Shown here: in pieces, positions 24,310-32,080 of the stretch
How the letters are laid out: each line of letters opens with the position of its first letter
Position numbering within the stretch: position 1 is the stretch's first letter
From: Chloroflexota bacterium
Lineage (GTDB): Bacteria; Chloroflexota; Dehalococcoidia; SpSt-223
Direction of reading: 5' to 3'
Assembly: GCA_023512725.1 (NCBI GenBank)
Contig: JAILZB010000007.1
Coordinates: 1 to 38,012 of the forward strand
Length of the DNA: 38,012 nt
The notes under the pieces: generated by a model
The model's input: only the letters and a program-made list of their open reading frames with translations
Database searches by the model: none
What the model was told of the DNA's origin: nothing
Program-made: the position numbers and the translations under genes

Positions 24310-24338
24310 TAAACTCCTGGCCGTGGCCCACGTGGGCC
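24310..24338 (+). promoter_or_regulatory. -10 box and 14-base palindrome upstream of the epimerase gene
   Basis: TAAACT (24310-24315) is a fair -10. Ten bases downstream lies the perfect palindrome GGCCCACGTGGGCC (24325-24338), just beyond the predicted start near 24322 and 25 bases before the ATG. A repressor could bind there. A GANTC site (24346-24350) lies between the palindrome and the start codon, within reach of the methyltransferase encoded divergently. The -35 is weak. Confidence 0.35.
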
Positions 24339-24362
24339 GAACGCGGAATCAAGCGAGCGAGA

Positions 24363-25481
24363 ATGATGAAGGTCCTGGTCACCGGTGGCGCGGGGTTTAT
24401 CGGGGGGCACACGGTGGAACTGCTGCTGGCGCGTGGCTACGCCGTCCGGGTGCTCGACGCGCTGTTGCCACCGGTGCACCCGAGCCCAGCCTGGCCGATC
24501 TGGTTGCCGAACGCGGTCGAGCGCCAGCAGGGGGACGTGCGTGACCGGGCAGCGCTGGCAGCCGCGCTCCGCGGGGTCGAGGCGGTCATTCACCTGGCGG
24601 CCTATCAGGATTATCTACCGGACTTCTCGACCTTCTTCCACACGAACGCGGTCGGGACGGCCCTGATCTACGAGATCGCGGTGGCCGAGCGGCTGCCCCT
24701 CCAGCGGGTGGTAGTCGCGAGCTCGCAGGCGGTCTATGGCGAGGGATGGTACGACTGTGGGCGGGATGGCCCGCAATACCCGCCGCCGCGCCCGCGTGAG
24801 CAGCTCGAGCGGGGTGAGTGGGACCCTCGCTGCCCACGCTGTGGCGCCGCGATGCGCTGGCGCCCGACCGGTGAGGAGCGGGTCGACCCGCATAACCAGT
24901 ACGCCCTCTCGAAGTACACCGCCGAGCGGATAGCGCTAGTGCTCGGTGCGCGCTGGGAGATCCCATCGGTCGCCTTACGCTACTCGATCACCCAGGGGCG
25001 ACGGCAGAGCTTCACCAATGCCTACAGTGGCATCCTCCGCTCCTTTACGCTTCGCTTACTCACCGGCCGCCGCCCCGTGGTCTACGAAGATGGACAGCAG
25101 GTACGCGATTACGTCTTTGTGGAGGATGTCGCGCGCGCGACCGTGCTCGCCCTGGAGGATCCTCGTCTCGTCGGGCGGGCGTGGAATGTCGGCAGTGGGC
25201 GGCCGACGACAGTGCTGGAGTATGCCGAGCGGCTAGCGCGCTACCTCGGCGTGGACCTCCCGCCGGAGCTGCCCGGCCTCTACCGGGCTGGCGATACCCG
25301 CCACATCGTCTCCGATATCAGCGCGATCCGCGCCCTGGGCTGGGAGCCAACGGCCGACCTGGACACGATCATCGCCGACTACGTGGAATGGGCGCGGCAG
25401 CAGCCTGCGCTGCAAGACCATTACGACACCGCCTTGCGGACGATGCTGGCGAGCGGAACGCTCCGGCGGGTTGGCGGCTAA
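24363..25481 (+). CDS. NAD-dependent sugar-nucleotide epimerase (extended SDR, dTDP-L-rhamnose 4-epimerase-like)
   Basis: A 372-residue extended short-chain dehydrogenase/reductase starting at ATG 24363 (or the ATG that follows it). The Rossmann motif is VTGGAGFIGGH near residues 6-16; the catalytic pair is in YALSKY near residue 180, with the preceding serine in VVASSQAVYGEG. Between them lies a cysteine-containing insertion (YDCGRDG, then DPRCPRCGAAM near residue 158). This arrangement is typical of dTDP-L-rhamnose 4-epimerase-like enzymes. The late block FEDGGQRRDFVHVRDVA of relatives appears here as YEDGQQVRDYVFVEDVA. It may supply 6-deoxy-L-talose or a related sugar for the surface glycan. 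The exact substrate is inference. Confidence 0.85.
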   Translation: MMKVLVTGGAGFIGGHTVELLLARGYAVRVLDALLPPVHPSPAWPIWLPNAVERQQGDVRDRAALAAALRGVEAVIHLAAYQDYLPDFSTFFHTNAVGTALIYEIAVAERLPLQRVVVASSQAVYGEGWYDCGRDGPQYPPPRPREQLERGEWDPRCPRCGAAMRWRPTGEERVDPHNQYALSKYTAERIALVLGARWEIPSVALRYSITQGRRQSFTNAYSGILRSFTLRLLTGRRPVVYEDGQQVRDYVFVEDVARATVLALEDPRLVGRAWNVGSGRPTTVLEYAERLARYLGVDLPPELPGLYRAGDTRHIVSDISAIRALGWEPTADLDTIIADYVEWARQQPALQDHYDTALRTMLASGTLRRVGG

Positions 25482-25522
25482 GGAGCGCGGCCAGTGTTAC
25501 CATTGCGGGTGGAGGGCGCCTC

Positions 25523-26962
25523 CTGGCTATCCGCTTCTTACCCCTTGAGGCACGCGAACGGATCGCCGCTGGCGAGGTGATCGAGCGGCCGGCTTCGGTT
25601 GTCAAAGAGCTGGTCGAAAACGCGCTCGATGCTGGTGCCCGCCGGATCGTGGTGGAGGTGCGGGCAGGGGGGCTCGGCGGGATTACGGTGAGCGACGATG
25701 GTGAGGGGATCCCGCCCGACGAGCTGCCGCTTGCCGTTGCCCGCTACGCCACCAGCAAGATCCGCTCCGCCGACGATCTAGCTGCGCTCACCACCCTGGG
25801 CTTTCGGGGAGAGGCACTGGCGAGCATCGCGGCAGTGAGCGAGCTGACGCTCCGTTCGCGGCCAGCGACAGCACTGGTCGGGGCGTGCCTCACCGTGCGG
25901 GGGGGAGTGCTGGGCGCAGTCGAGCGGGGGGGTGGACCGGTGGGCACGACGGTAAGCGTGCGTGACCTGTTCTTCAACCTGCCAGCCCGGCGCGCGAGCC
26001 CACCCGATAGCCGCCGGATCCACGAGACGGTGGCCGCCTATGCCCTGCTCCACCCTGAAGTCCGCTGGAAGCTGGTCAGTAATGGGGAAGTGGTCTTCGA
26101 GACGACGGGCAGCGGCCTCACCGGTGCGCTCGCGGCGGTATTCGGCTACGAGACCACGCGCCGCCTGTTGCCGGTCGTGAGCGTCTGCCTGGAAGGGGCG
26201 ATCAGCCCGCCCGGGCTGACCCGTTCTGACCGCCGTCACCTCGTCATTGGCATCAACGGGCGACCGGTGCGGAACCTGACGCTCGCCCGCGCGGTCGAGC
26301 AGGCCTATCGCTCGCTCCTACCGCGTGGCCGCTCACCGCTGGGAGTGCTGGCGCTAACCCTCGACCCTACGCTGGTGAACGCCAATCTCCATCCGGCGAA
26401 GCTGGAGGTTGGGCTAGCCGATGAGCGGGCGCTGGCGGTCACCCTCCAGCAGGCAGTCGAAGCGGCGCTCAGTCGTCGGCTGGCGACCCCAGCCTGGCCC
26501 CGGCGGGCAGTACTCGGCCTGGCGGGCGGCCAGACCTCCTTCGGGAGGGAGTTTGGCGTGGCCGAGGAACCACCGAGCTACGCTCCTGAGGAGCCGGACC
26601 TTAGCGCGCTCCGCGCCATCGGGCAGCTTGAAGAGACCTTCATCGTGGCCCTGGGGCCAGACGGCCTCTATCTCATCGACCAGCACCGCGCCCATGAGCG
26701 GATCCTCTACGACGAACTGGTGCGCCAGGCTGCGGCCGGCGCCCGACCGCTGCTCCTGGACGAGCCATACCCCCACGAATCGCTCGCGCTGGCGGCCTGT
26801 CGCTCGGCCACTCGGGCTGGCCAGCCGCTCGACCCCGGCGAGCAGCAGGACCTGCTGCGGCGGCTTGCGCTGAGCGATTGCCCCACCACCTGTCCGCACG
26901 GAGCGCCGACGATTCTCCGCTTTGACCGGCGCTTTCTCAAGCGGCAGTTCGGCCGGCGCTAG
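25523..26962 (+). CDS. mutL: DNA mismatch repair protein MutL, compact form, probable CTG start
   Basis: A 479-residue MutL. The GHKL ATPase comes first: ERIAAGEVIERPASVVKELVENALDAGA with the Mg-binding Asn, SDDGEGI, TSKI, GFRGEALASI, and GTTVSVRDLFFNLPARR. The C-terminal dimerisation domain has DQHRAHERILYD and CPHGAPTILRF, ending in QFGRR. No ATG, GTG or TTG fits the start; CTG 25523 has GGTGGAGGG six bases upstream and would give M-A-I-R-F-L, the normal MutL N-terminus. The protein is about 100 residues shorter than usual because the C-terminal domain jumps from the DQHRAHE helix to the ACRSATRAG segment, so the external subdomain is largely missing. The 3' end overlaps the convergent gene by four bases. 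Confidence 0.92.
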   Translation: MAIRFLPLEARERIAAGEVIERPASVVKELVENALDAGARRIVVEVRAGGLGGITVSDDGEGIPPDELPLAVARYATSKIRSADDLAALTTLGFRGEALASIAAVSELTLRSRPATALVGACLTVRGGVLGAVERGGGPVGTTVSVRDLFFNLPARRASPPDSRRIHETVAAYALLHPEVRWKLVSNGEVVFETTGSGLTGALAAVFGYETTRRLLPVVSVCLEGAISPPGLTRSDRRHLVIGINGRPVRNLTLARAVEQAYRSLLPRGRSPLGVLALTLDPTLVNANLHPAKLEVGLADERALAVTLQQAVEAALSRRLATPAWPRRAVLGLAGGQTSFGREFGVAEEPPSYAPEEPDLSALRAIGQLEETFIVALGPDGLYLIDQHRAHERILYDELVRQAAAGARPLLLDEPYPHESLALAACRSATRAGQPLDPGEQQDLLRRLALSDCPTTCPHGAPTILRFDRRFLKRQFGRR

Positions 26963-27954
26963 TAGCCACGCTCAAGGTCACAGCGGTTCAAGAGCGGCTC
27001 GCCGGCCAGGTAGCGGCGGAGGTTCTCGCAGAAAAGGGCAACGACCTGATGGAAATACCCCGGGCTGGTTCCGGCAACGTGTGGGGTGATGATCACGTTC
27101 TCGAGCTGCCAGAGTGGGCTTGCGGCGGGCAACGGTTCCTGCTCGAAGACATCGAGCGCCGCTCCCGCGATCCATCCTTCCCGCAACGCGGTCACCAGGG
27201 CTGCCTCATCCACCAGGGCGCCACGAGCGAGGTTGACGAGCCAGGCGGTCGGCTTCATCTGGTGGAGCTGCTCAGCGCCGATCAGGCGGTGGGTCTCGGC
27301 GGTGGCTGGAACGGCCAGGACGACCCAATCGGCCTCGGCGAGCAGGCGTGGCAGGTCGCCCGGGCCACCCACCCAGCTCACCCCGGCTGGCGGGGGCTGG
27401 GGTCCCGAGCGCCGAATGGCGATGACGCGGAGCCCGAGGGCGCTCGCAAAGCGGGCGAGTTCTCCCCCGATCGCGCCGAGGCCGACCAGTCCAACGGTCA
27501 TCCCGCTGAGCGTGGGCGCCTGGCGTGGCTCCCAGCGCTGGCTGGCCTGCTGGCGGAGGTAGTGGGGCAATTGCTTGGCCAGCGCCAGCATCAGCGTCAG
27601 CCCCCACTCGGCGACTGAACGCGCGTTCAGGCCGCGCGCGTTGGTGACGAGGATCCCGCGCTCGCGGACCGGCGTGCCCGCGAGCTGTTCCAGGCCGACA
27701 AAGGGCAGCTGGACCCAGCGGAGGGCCGGTGCGTGCGCCAGAAGAGGCTGGCCGGGACCCATCAGGAGGGCAACGGCGACGTCTTCTAGGCGGCGAGCCA
27801 GCTCCTGGCGCACGCAGGGGTCTCCTTCCTGACGGGCCGCTGCGTCCGCCCAGGCCCAGTCGCTCAGGTCGACCAGCTCAACGCCTGGCACCTGCCGGAG
27901 CAACGCCCAGTCCTCCTCAGCCAGGCGAGCGACGATCGCAACACGGAGCGGCAT
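26959..27954 (-). CDS. D-2-hydroxyacid dehydrogenase
   Basis: A 331-residue NAD(P)-dependent dehydrogenase with ATG 27954 behind GGGAGGA; the longer open frame upstream is rejected because it crosses the promoter. The substrate-binding lobes flank a Rossmann domain with GLVGLGAIGGELARFASALGLRVIAI near residues 155-180. Catalytic residues are visible: Arg in NLARGALVDE, Glu in FEQEPLP, and His in ITPHVAG. It would interconvert a 2-keto acid and its D-2-hydroxyacid in the cytoplasm. The closest types are glyoxylate/hydroxypyruvate or D-isomer dehydrogenases, with no clue to the exact substrate. Divergent from the next gene, with overlapping promoters between them. Confidence 0.92.
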   Translation of the reverse strand: MPLRVAIVARLAEEDWALLRQVPGVELVDLSDWAWADAAARQEGDPCVRQELARRLEDVAVALLMGPGQPLLAHAPALRWVQLPFVGLEQLAGTPVRERGILVTNARGLNARSVAEWGLTLMLALAKQLPHYLRQQASQRWEPRQAPTLSGMTVGLVGLGAIGGELARFASALGLRVIAIRRSGPQPPPAGVSWVGGPGDLPRLLAEADWVVLAVPATAETHRLIGAEQLHQMKPTAWLVNLARGALVDEAALVTALREGWIAGAALDVFEQEPLPAASPLWQLENVIITPHVAGTSPGYFHQVVALFCENLRRYLAGEPLLNRCDLERGY

Positions 27955-27984
27955 CGGGCAGTCCTCCCAAGCGTAGCCAGGGTG

Positions 27985-27990
27985 ATTGTA
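27985..27990 (-). promoter_or_regulatory. -10 box of the hydroxyacid dehydrogenase
   Basis: Minus-strand TACAAT lies about 30 bases before the ATG at 27954, which has its own GGGAGGA ribosome-binding site. The start of transcription would be near 27978. The -35 is weak. Confidence 0.5.
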
Positions 27991-27996
27991 GCGAGG

Positions 27997-28025
27997 TTGA
28001 CGGCCTGGCAGGGCGTGCCTATCAT
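27997..28025 (+). promoter_or_regulatory. Sigma-70 promoter of the carboxymuconolactone decarboxylase-like gene
   Basis: TTGACG (27997-28002) and TATCAT (28020-28025) are 17 bases apart, giving a predicted start near 28032 and a 30-base leader with GGGGAGGAGC before ATG 28062. It lies back to back with the dehydrogenase promoter. Confidence 0.7.
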
Positions 28026-28061
28026 CGGCGGCCAGGGAGCACGCTGCTGTGGGGAGGAGCG

Positions 28062-28463
28062 ATGCCAGCAAGCCAGGAACGACTCGAACGGGGGCGCCGA
28101 CGCATCCAGGAGGTGTTCGGGGAGTTTGCCCCCCAGATCCGGGCGGGCTTTGAGGATGTTGCGCCAGACTTCTTTGAGTATGCCGATGAGTACGTCTTCG
28201 GGGGGATCTGGTGCCGGGAAGGCCTGGACCTGAAGACCCGCATCCAGATCGTGATCGGGGCCCTGACCGTGCTTGGTTTGGAGTTCACCCTTGGCCACCA
28301 CATCCGGGCTGCCCTCGTCAACGGCATCACGAAGCAGGAGATCATCGAGACGATCATGGCGGTCGCTCCCTACGGAGGCCACCCGCGCGCGATCGGTGCC
28401 TTCCGGGTGGCAAAGGCGGCCTTCACGGAGTGGGACCAGCTTCACCCGGACCAGCCACGCTAA
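28062..28463 (+). CDS. Carboxymuconolactone decarboxylase family protein
   Basis: A 133-residue all-helical protein with ATG 28062 after a strong GGGGAGGAGC. The family region is LKTRIQIVIGALTVLGLEFTLGHHIRAALVNGITKQEIIETIMAVAPYGGHPRA, split over residues 55-110. It lacks the CxxC of AhpD peroxidase-type members, so the decarboxylase-like branch is more likely. The N-terminal RGRRRIQEVFG segment is also typical of this branch. A true gamma-carboxymuconolactone decarboxylase would act in aromatic ring degradation, but no such pathway genes are nearby, so the reaction is open. Confidence 0.85.
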   Translation: MPASQERLERGRRRIQEVFGEFAPQIRAGFEDVAPDFFEYADEYVFGGIWCREGLDLKTRIQIVIGALTVLGLEFTLGHHIRAALVNGITKQEIIETIMAVAPYGGHPRAIGAFRVAKAAFTEWDQLHPDQPR

Positions 28464-28553
28464 CCGATGCACCCGAAGCGGGAGGGGGTACACTCTTGCC
28501 CGCCGGGAGGAGATGAGCTGCCTAGCCGACGAGCTGCCCCGGAGCGAGTGGCC

Positions 28554-28772
28554 ATGGTGCGGACGCGCGGCCCTGCCTTGCTGCATCATTTGAAAGCAGG
28601 GGCGATCCGCTGGCAGAGTGCGAGGGGAAGCCGCTTCACCGGAGAGGAGCTGGGCTGGTGCTGGGGTGAGGCCTTCGAACGGGTCCCCGCGACCGCCCCG
28701 TCGCATGGCCCGAGAGCAGGCAGGCGGGCCTGCGTTGACAAGCGCGCGCCGAACGGCGAGCGCCCCTCCTAG
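28554..28772 (+). CDS. Possible small protein overlapping the DUF2851 gene start
   Basis: A 72-codon frame from ATG 28554, with a GGAGCGAG-like site upstream. The first 45 residues (LHHLKAGAIRWQSARG, SRFTGEELGWCWGEAFERV) are less Arg/Pro-biased than shadow frames in this genome and look protein-like, while the last 20 overlap the next gene. I recognise no family. The 241 bases between 28463 and 28705 hold nothing else clear, so this could be a real small gene or chance. Confidence 0.25.
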   Translation: MVRTRGPALLHHLKAGAIRWQSARGSRFTGEELGWCWGEAFERVPATAPSHGPRAGRRACVDKRAPNGERPS

Positions 28773-29979
28773 GGCCGCGGTGGCCGCAGCACCCTCCTGC
28801 GAAGCGGGCGTGGTTGCTGCCTGGGCCGAGCGTCGCCTCCCCCGGCCACTGGTCGATAGCGCGAATCGTGTGCTCCAGGTGGTCTACCCGGGGCGGTTCA
28901 CGAGCCTCGCCGGCCCAGACTTTCGCGACGCCCTCCTCGCGCTCCCCGATGGCACACTCCTCCGCGGTGATGTCGAGGCTCACACCCGCACCCGCGACTG
29001 GTACGCCCACCACCACGACCGCGACCCGGCCTACAACCAGCTCGTCCTCCACCTGGTGGCGCGTGGCCCTGCGGAGCCAGTGCGCCTGGCTTCAGGCGCG
29101 CGGGTACCGAGCGTGGTCGTGCCGCCGCTCCCTGGCCAGCTGCCGCTGCCTTCCGGTATCTGCTGTCCCTCCGACCAGCGTGAAGCGGCGGCCGCGGCCG
29201 TGAGCGCCGCTGGAGTGGCCTGGCTGGCCGAGCGAGCCGCCCAGCTGGACGGGGAAGCGACCTGCCTCGGGGAGGACGAAGCAGCCTGGCGCGCCCTCGC
29301 GGCTGCGCTCGGGTACGGGGGCAACAGCGCAGCCCTGCGGGCGCTGGCGGAAGCGCTACCCTGGGCGGTGCTGGAGGGCTTGCTTGGGCGAGACGAGGAC
29401 GCTCCTGCCCGGGCCCAGGCGCTGTTCCTCGGGGCAGCGGGATTAGCGCACGACGCGGAGACCATCGCGCGCTGGCGAGCGCTCGGTGCCCCCCGGCCGC
29501 CCCAGCCGCTCTCCTGGCAGCGCCACGGCGTACGGCCGGCCAACCAGCCGGCTGCGCGCCTGCGCGCCCTGGCTGAACTTGCGGTGTCCGTGCGCGAGAT
29601 GGGCCCAGCCCGCTGGCTCCACCGGCTGAGTGCCCTCGACGCACCGGCGGCTACTCGCGCCATCGTGGCGGCTGCTGGAGGACAGCTAGGAGCAGACCGC
29701 GCCCGCACCCTGTACGTCAACGTGGTGCTTCCCTTCCTCGCGCGGACCGACCTTCCCGCGGCCCGCGCGCGGCTCGCCCGCGCTGGGCGCTTGCCGGAGA
29801 ACACGATTACGCGCGCGATGGCAGAGCTGGTCTTTACCCCGGCCGGGCTGCCGCTGGTGACGGGAGCGCAGGAGCAGCAGGGGCTGCTTGCCATCTACCG
29901 GCGCTGGTGTCGGGCGAAGGACTGCCCGGCCTGCCCAGTTGGTCGCGCGGTCACTGCCGTGCGCCTGGAGGAAGCTTAG
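28705..29979 (+). CDS. DUF2851 family protein
   Basis: A protein of about 424 residues of unknown function. The conserved N-terminal block is present: VVYPGRFTSLAGPDFRDALLAL, then GDVEAHTRTRDWYAHHHDRDPAYNQLVLHLV near residues 70-120, a set of Asp, Glu and His residues resembling a nuclease-like metal site. The middle is helical and Ala/Leu-rich. The C-terminus has RRWCRAKDCPACPVGRAV, three cysteines that could bind metal. The start is uncertain: ATG 28705 is used, GTG 28780 is possible, and residues 1-30 are low complexity. Possible DNA- or RNA-related activity is inferred only from the residue pattern. Confidence 0.8.
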   Translation: MAREQAGGPALTSARRTASAPPRAAVAAAPSCEAGVVAAWAERRLPRPLVDSANRVLQVVYPGRFTSLAGPDFRDALLALPDGTLLRGDVEAHTRTRDWYAHHHDRDPAYNQLVLHLVARGPAEPVRLASGARVPSVVVPPLPGQLPLPSGICCPSDQREAAAAAVSAAGVAWLAERAAQLDGEATCLGEDEAAWRALAAALGYGGNSAALRALAEALPWAVLEGLLGRDEDAPARAQALFLGAAGLAHDAETIARWRALGAPRPPQPLSWQRHGVRPANQPAARLRALAELAVSVREMGPARWLHRLSALDAPAATRAIVAAAGGQLGADRARTLYVNVVLPFLARTDLPAARARLARAGRLPENTITRAMAELVFTPAGLPLVTGAQEQQGLLAIYRRWCRAKDCPACPVGRAVTAVRLEEA

Positions 29980-30036
29980 GCCGGATGGCGGGGGGTGGAC
30001 AGGCTGGCTGGCCCGCTCCAGCTTCTGGGCAAGCGG

Positions 30037-30042
30037 TACAAT
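30037..30042 (+). promoter_or_regulatory. -10 box directly before the heme-synthesis operon
   Basis: TACAAT is followed by seven bases and then the GTG at 30050, so transcription would begin at or within a base of the start codon (leaderless mRNA). No good ribosome-binding site or -35 is visible. Confidence 0.5.
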
Positions 30043-30049
30043 TCGTGCA

Positions 30050-30301
30050 GTGAGCCCGGCCTATCTGGTGACCCTCCTGGCAGCGGCGATCGGGGTGGTG
30101 GTGGAGGTGGTCTTGCTGGTCGACTGGCTGCAGCGGCGAGGTGCGGCGCCCGTGGGGGCGGTGAGGGAGCGGTCGAACTTGGCGCTCGACCTGCTCTGGC
30201 TCCTTGCACCCCTCGCGCTCCTGACCGTGCTCGTGGTGCTCACCGTTCGGGCGGCAGCAGGCGCGGAGGGTCTCGGGCTGGGAGTGCTGGGAGGAAGCTG
30301 A
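30050..30301 (+). CDS. Small two-helix membrane protein resembling the anchor of cytochrome c oxidase subunit II
   Basis: An 83-residue membrane protein with GTG 30050. Two hydrophobic helices (about 4-23 and 44-66) are joined by a polar loop with RERSNLALDLLWLLAPLALLTVLVVLTV. That wording resembles the second transmembrane segment of oxidase subunit II, where the N-x-x-L-E-x-x-W-x-x-x-P pattern is typical; here Asp replaces the Glu. The CuA domain is absent. It precedes ctaA by two bases and so probably takes part in oxidase assembly or heme A formation. The resemblance is judged by eye and the function is unknown. Confidence 0.6.
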   Translation: MSPAYLVTLLAAAIGVVVEVVLLVDWLQRRGAAPVGAVRERSNLALDLLWLLAPLALLTVLVVLTVRAAAGAEGLGLGVLGGS

Positions 30302-30303
30302 GC

Positions 30304-31221
30304 GTGAACCGGTACGCCTGGCTGGTCGCTGCCGCCGCAGGGGCGACCTATCTCTTGATCGTGATCGGCGGGATCGTGCGGGTGAGCGGGGCGGGCCTCG
30401 GGTGCCCCGATTGGCCCCTCTGTCACGGGATGGTCGTTCCCCCACCGAAACCTGATGCCTGGGTGGAGTTCTCCCACCGCGTGGCGGCAGCGGCGATGGC
30501 CGTGATCAGTCTCGCGGCGCTGGTAGGGGCCTACGTGCCGCGCCGCCGCCCGGCCGCGCCCTGGCTGACGGCCGGCGCGCTGGTACTCGTCGGGCAGATC
30601 CTGCTCGGGGGCTTCGTGGTGCTGGCAGAGCTCCCCGGTCTGGCGGTCAATCTCCACCTGCTCTTTGCGCTCATCATCCTCGCGCTGATCTTGATGGCAC
30701 TGGTTGCCAGTCTGCCGGCCCAGTGGCGCCCTGCCACTGTCGATCCCGGCTTGCGCCGGCTGGCCTTGGGAGCGACGGTGGCCGTCTTTCTGCTGATCGT
30801 GAGTGGCTCCTACGTCTTTGGCTCGGGGACCTCGCTCGCCTGCGCGGGCTGGCCGCTGTGCGAGAATGGCCCGCTTCCTGGCCGGCTAAGCGATTGGATC
30901 AACTTCTCCCACCGGCTGGTTGCGGCGCTGGTTGGCGGTGTCGTGCTCTGGCTCTGCTGGCGGGCCTGGCAGCAGCGGGCGGTGGCACCTGCTTTGGGCT
31001 GGCTTGCGGCGGTGCTGGGTGGGCTCTTGCTGCTGCAGATGGCCGTTGGTGCGCTGGTCGTCCTCCTGCGGCTGAATGGCCCGTGGCCAGCGCTCCATCT
31101 CGTGGTGGCAGGAGCGCTCTGGGCGACGCAGGTCATCCTCACCGCGCTCGTCAGCCAGCCGCGGGTGGCACCCGTGGTGACCCCTGCGCCCACCCCAGCG
31201 GAGCTGGGCGCAACCTCCTAG
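30304..31221 (+). CDS. ctaA: Heme A synthase (CtaA/Cox15)
   Basis: A 305-residue, eight-helix membrane protein that oxidises the C8 methyl of heme O to make heme A for aa3-type oxidases. GTG 30304 lies two bases after the preceding stop. Each half carries the heme-ligand segments (VEFSHRVAAAAM and INFSHRLVAALVGG), and the histidines in VNLHLLFAL and ALHLVV complete the sites. Both external loops have a Cys pair: GCPDWPLCHG and ACAGWPLCENG, as in the Bacillus-type enzyme with redox-active cysteines. It is followed immediately by ctaB, so heme O and heme A are made from one transcript. Confidence 0.95.
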   Translation: MNRYAWLVAAAAGATYLLIVIGGIVRVSGAGLGCPDWPLCHGMVVPPPKPDAWVEFSHRVAAAAMAVISLAALVGAYVPRRRPAAPWLTAGALVLVGQILLGGFVVLAELPGLAVNLHLLFALIILALILMALVASLPAQWRPATVDPGLRRLALGATVAVFLLIVSGSYVFGSGTSLACAGWPLCENGPLPGRLSDWINFSHRLVAALVGGVVLWLCWRAWQQRAVAPALGWLAAVLGGLLLLQMAVGALVVLLRLNGPWPALHLVVAGALWATQVILTALVSQPRVAPVVTPAPTPAELGATS

Positions 31222-31222
31222 G

Positions 31223-32080
31223 ATGGTCCGACGCTACTTCCTCTTGACCAAGCCGGTGGTGGTGCTGTTGTTGCTCTGCACCACCGTGCTGACCATGCTC
31301 TTCGCCGCTGGCGAGGTGCCGCCCTGGCCAGTGGTCCTCGCGACAATCGTCGGCGGTGGGTTGGCCGCGGGTGGAGCGAACGTCCTCAACTGCTACTTCG
31401 ACCGCGACATCGACCCGGTGATGGCGCGGACGCGCCGGCGTGCCAGTGCCGATGGCTCCCTACCGCCGCGGAGGGTGCTGGCATTCGGGCTGACGCTCCT
31501 CGTGCTGGCGACCATTATCCTCGCTGGCTTCGTCAACGGGCTGGCTGCCCTGCTCGCGCTGGCAGGCGCGGCCTTCTATCTGCTGGTCTACACCCTGCTG
31601 CTCAAACGGACGACCGTGCAGAACATCGTCATCGGGGGGGCTGCGGGAGCCGTCCCGCCACTGGTGGGCTGGGCCGCGGCGACCGGCCGGCTTGACCTGC
31701 CAGCCTGGTATCTGTTCGCCATCATCTTCTTCTGGACGCCACCCCACTTCTGGGCGCTCGCGCTGCTGACCAAGCGTGACTACGCGGCGGCTGGCGTGCC
31801 GATGCTGCCGGTGGTGCACGGGGAGGAGGAGACCCGGCGCCAGATCCTGCTCTACGCCATCCTGATGCTGCCGGTGACGCTCTTGCTGTTCGGCGGGGGC
31901 ATGATGGGCTGGCTCTACTTGCTTGTGGCAGTGCTCACCACCCTCGTCTTGATCTGGTACGCGTGGCGGCTCTACCGCGAGCGGAGCCCACGCTGGGCGC
32001 GGGCGCTTTTCTCCTATTCGAACGCGTATCTTGCCCTCCTCTTCGGCGCGATGCTGGCCGACCGCTTGCTCCTGCGGTGA
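31223..32080 (+). CDS. ctaB: Protoheme IX farnesyltransferase (heme O synthase)
   Basis: A 285-residue UbiA-type membrane prenyltransferase that joins farnesyl diphosphate to heme B. ATG 31223 lies one base after the ctaA stop. The first Mg-diphosphate motif, N-x3-D-x3-D, is NCYFDRDID at residues 56-64, and the second polar loop has KRDYAAAGVPMLPVVHGEE. About nine transmembrane helices can be seen, the usual size for CtaB. With ctaA it makes heme A for the respiratory oxidase; the oxidase subunits lie outside this window. Confidence 0.96.
   Translation: MVRRYFLLTKPVVVLLLLCTTVLTMLFAAGEVPPWPVVLATIVGGGLAAGGANVLNCYFDRDIDPVMARTRRRASADGSLPPRRVLAFGLTLLVLATIILAGFVNGLAALLALAGAAFYLLVYTLLLKRTTVQNIVIGGAAGAVPPLVGWAAATGRLDLPAWYLFAIIFFWTPPHFWALALLTKRDYAAAGVPMLPVVHGEEETRRQILLYAILMLPVTLLLFGGGMMGWLYLLVAVLTTLVLIWYAWRLYRERSPRWARALFSYSNAYLALLFGAMLADRLLLR

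Noticed and set aside
25181-25522. Starting mutL upstream at 25181
   Set aside because: The 114 extra codons overlap the epimerase gene in another frame and have no resemblance to MutL.
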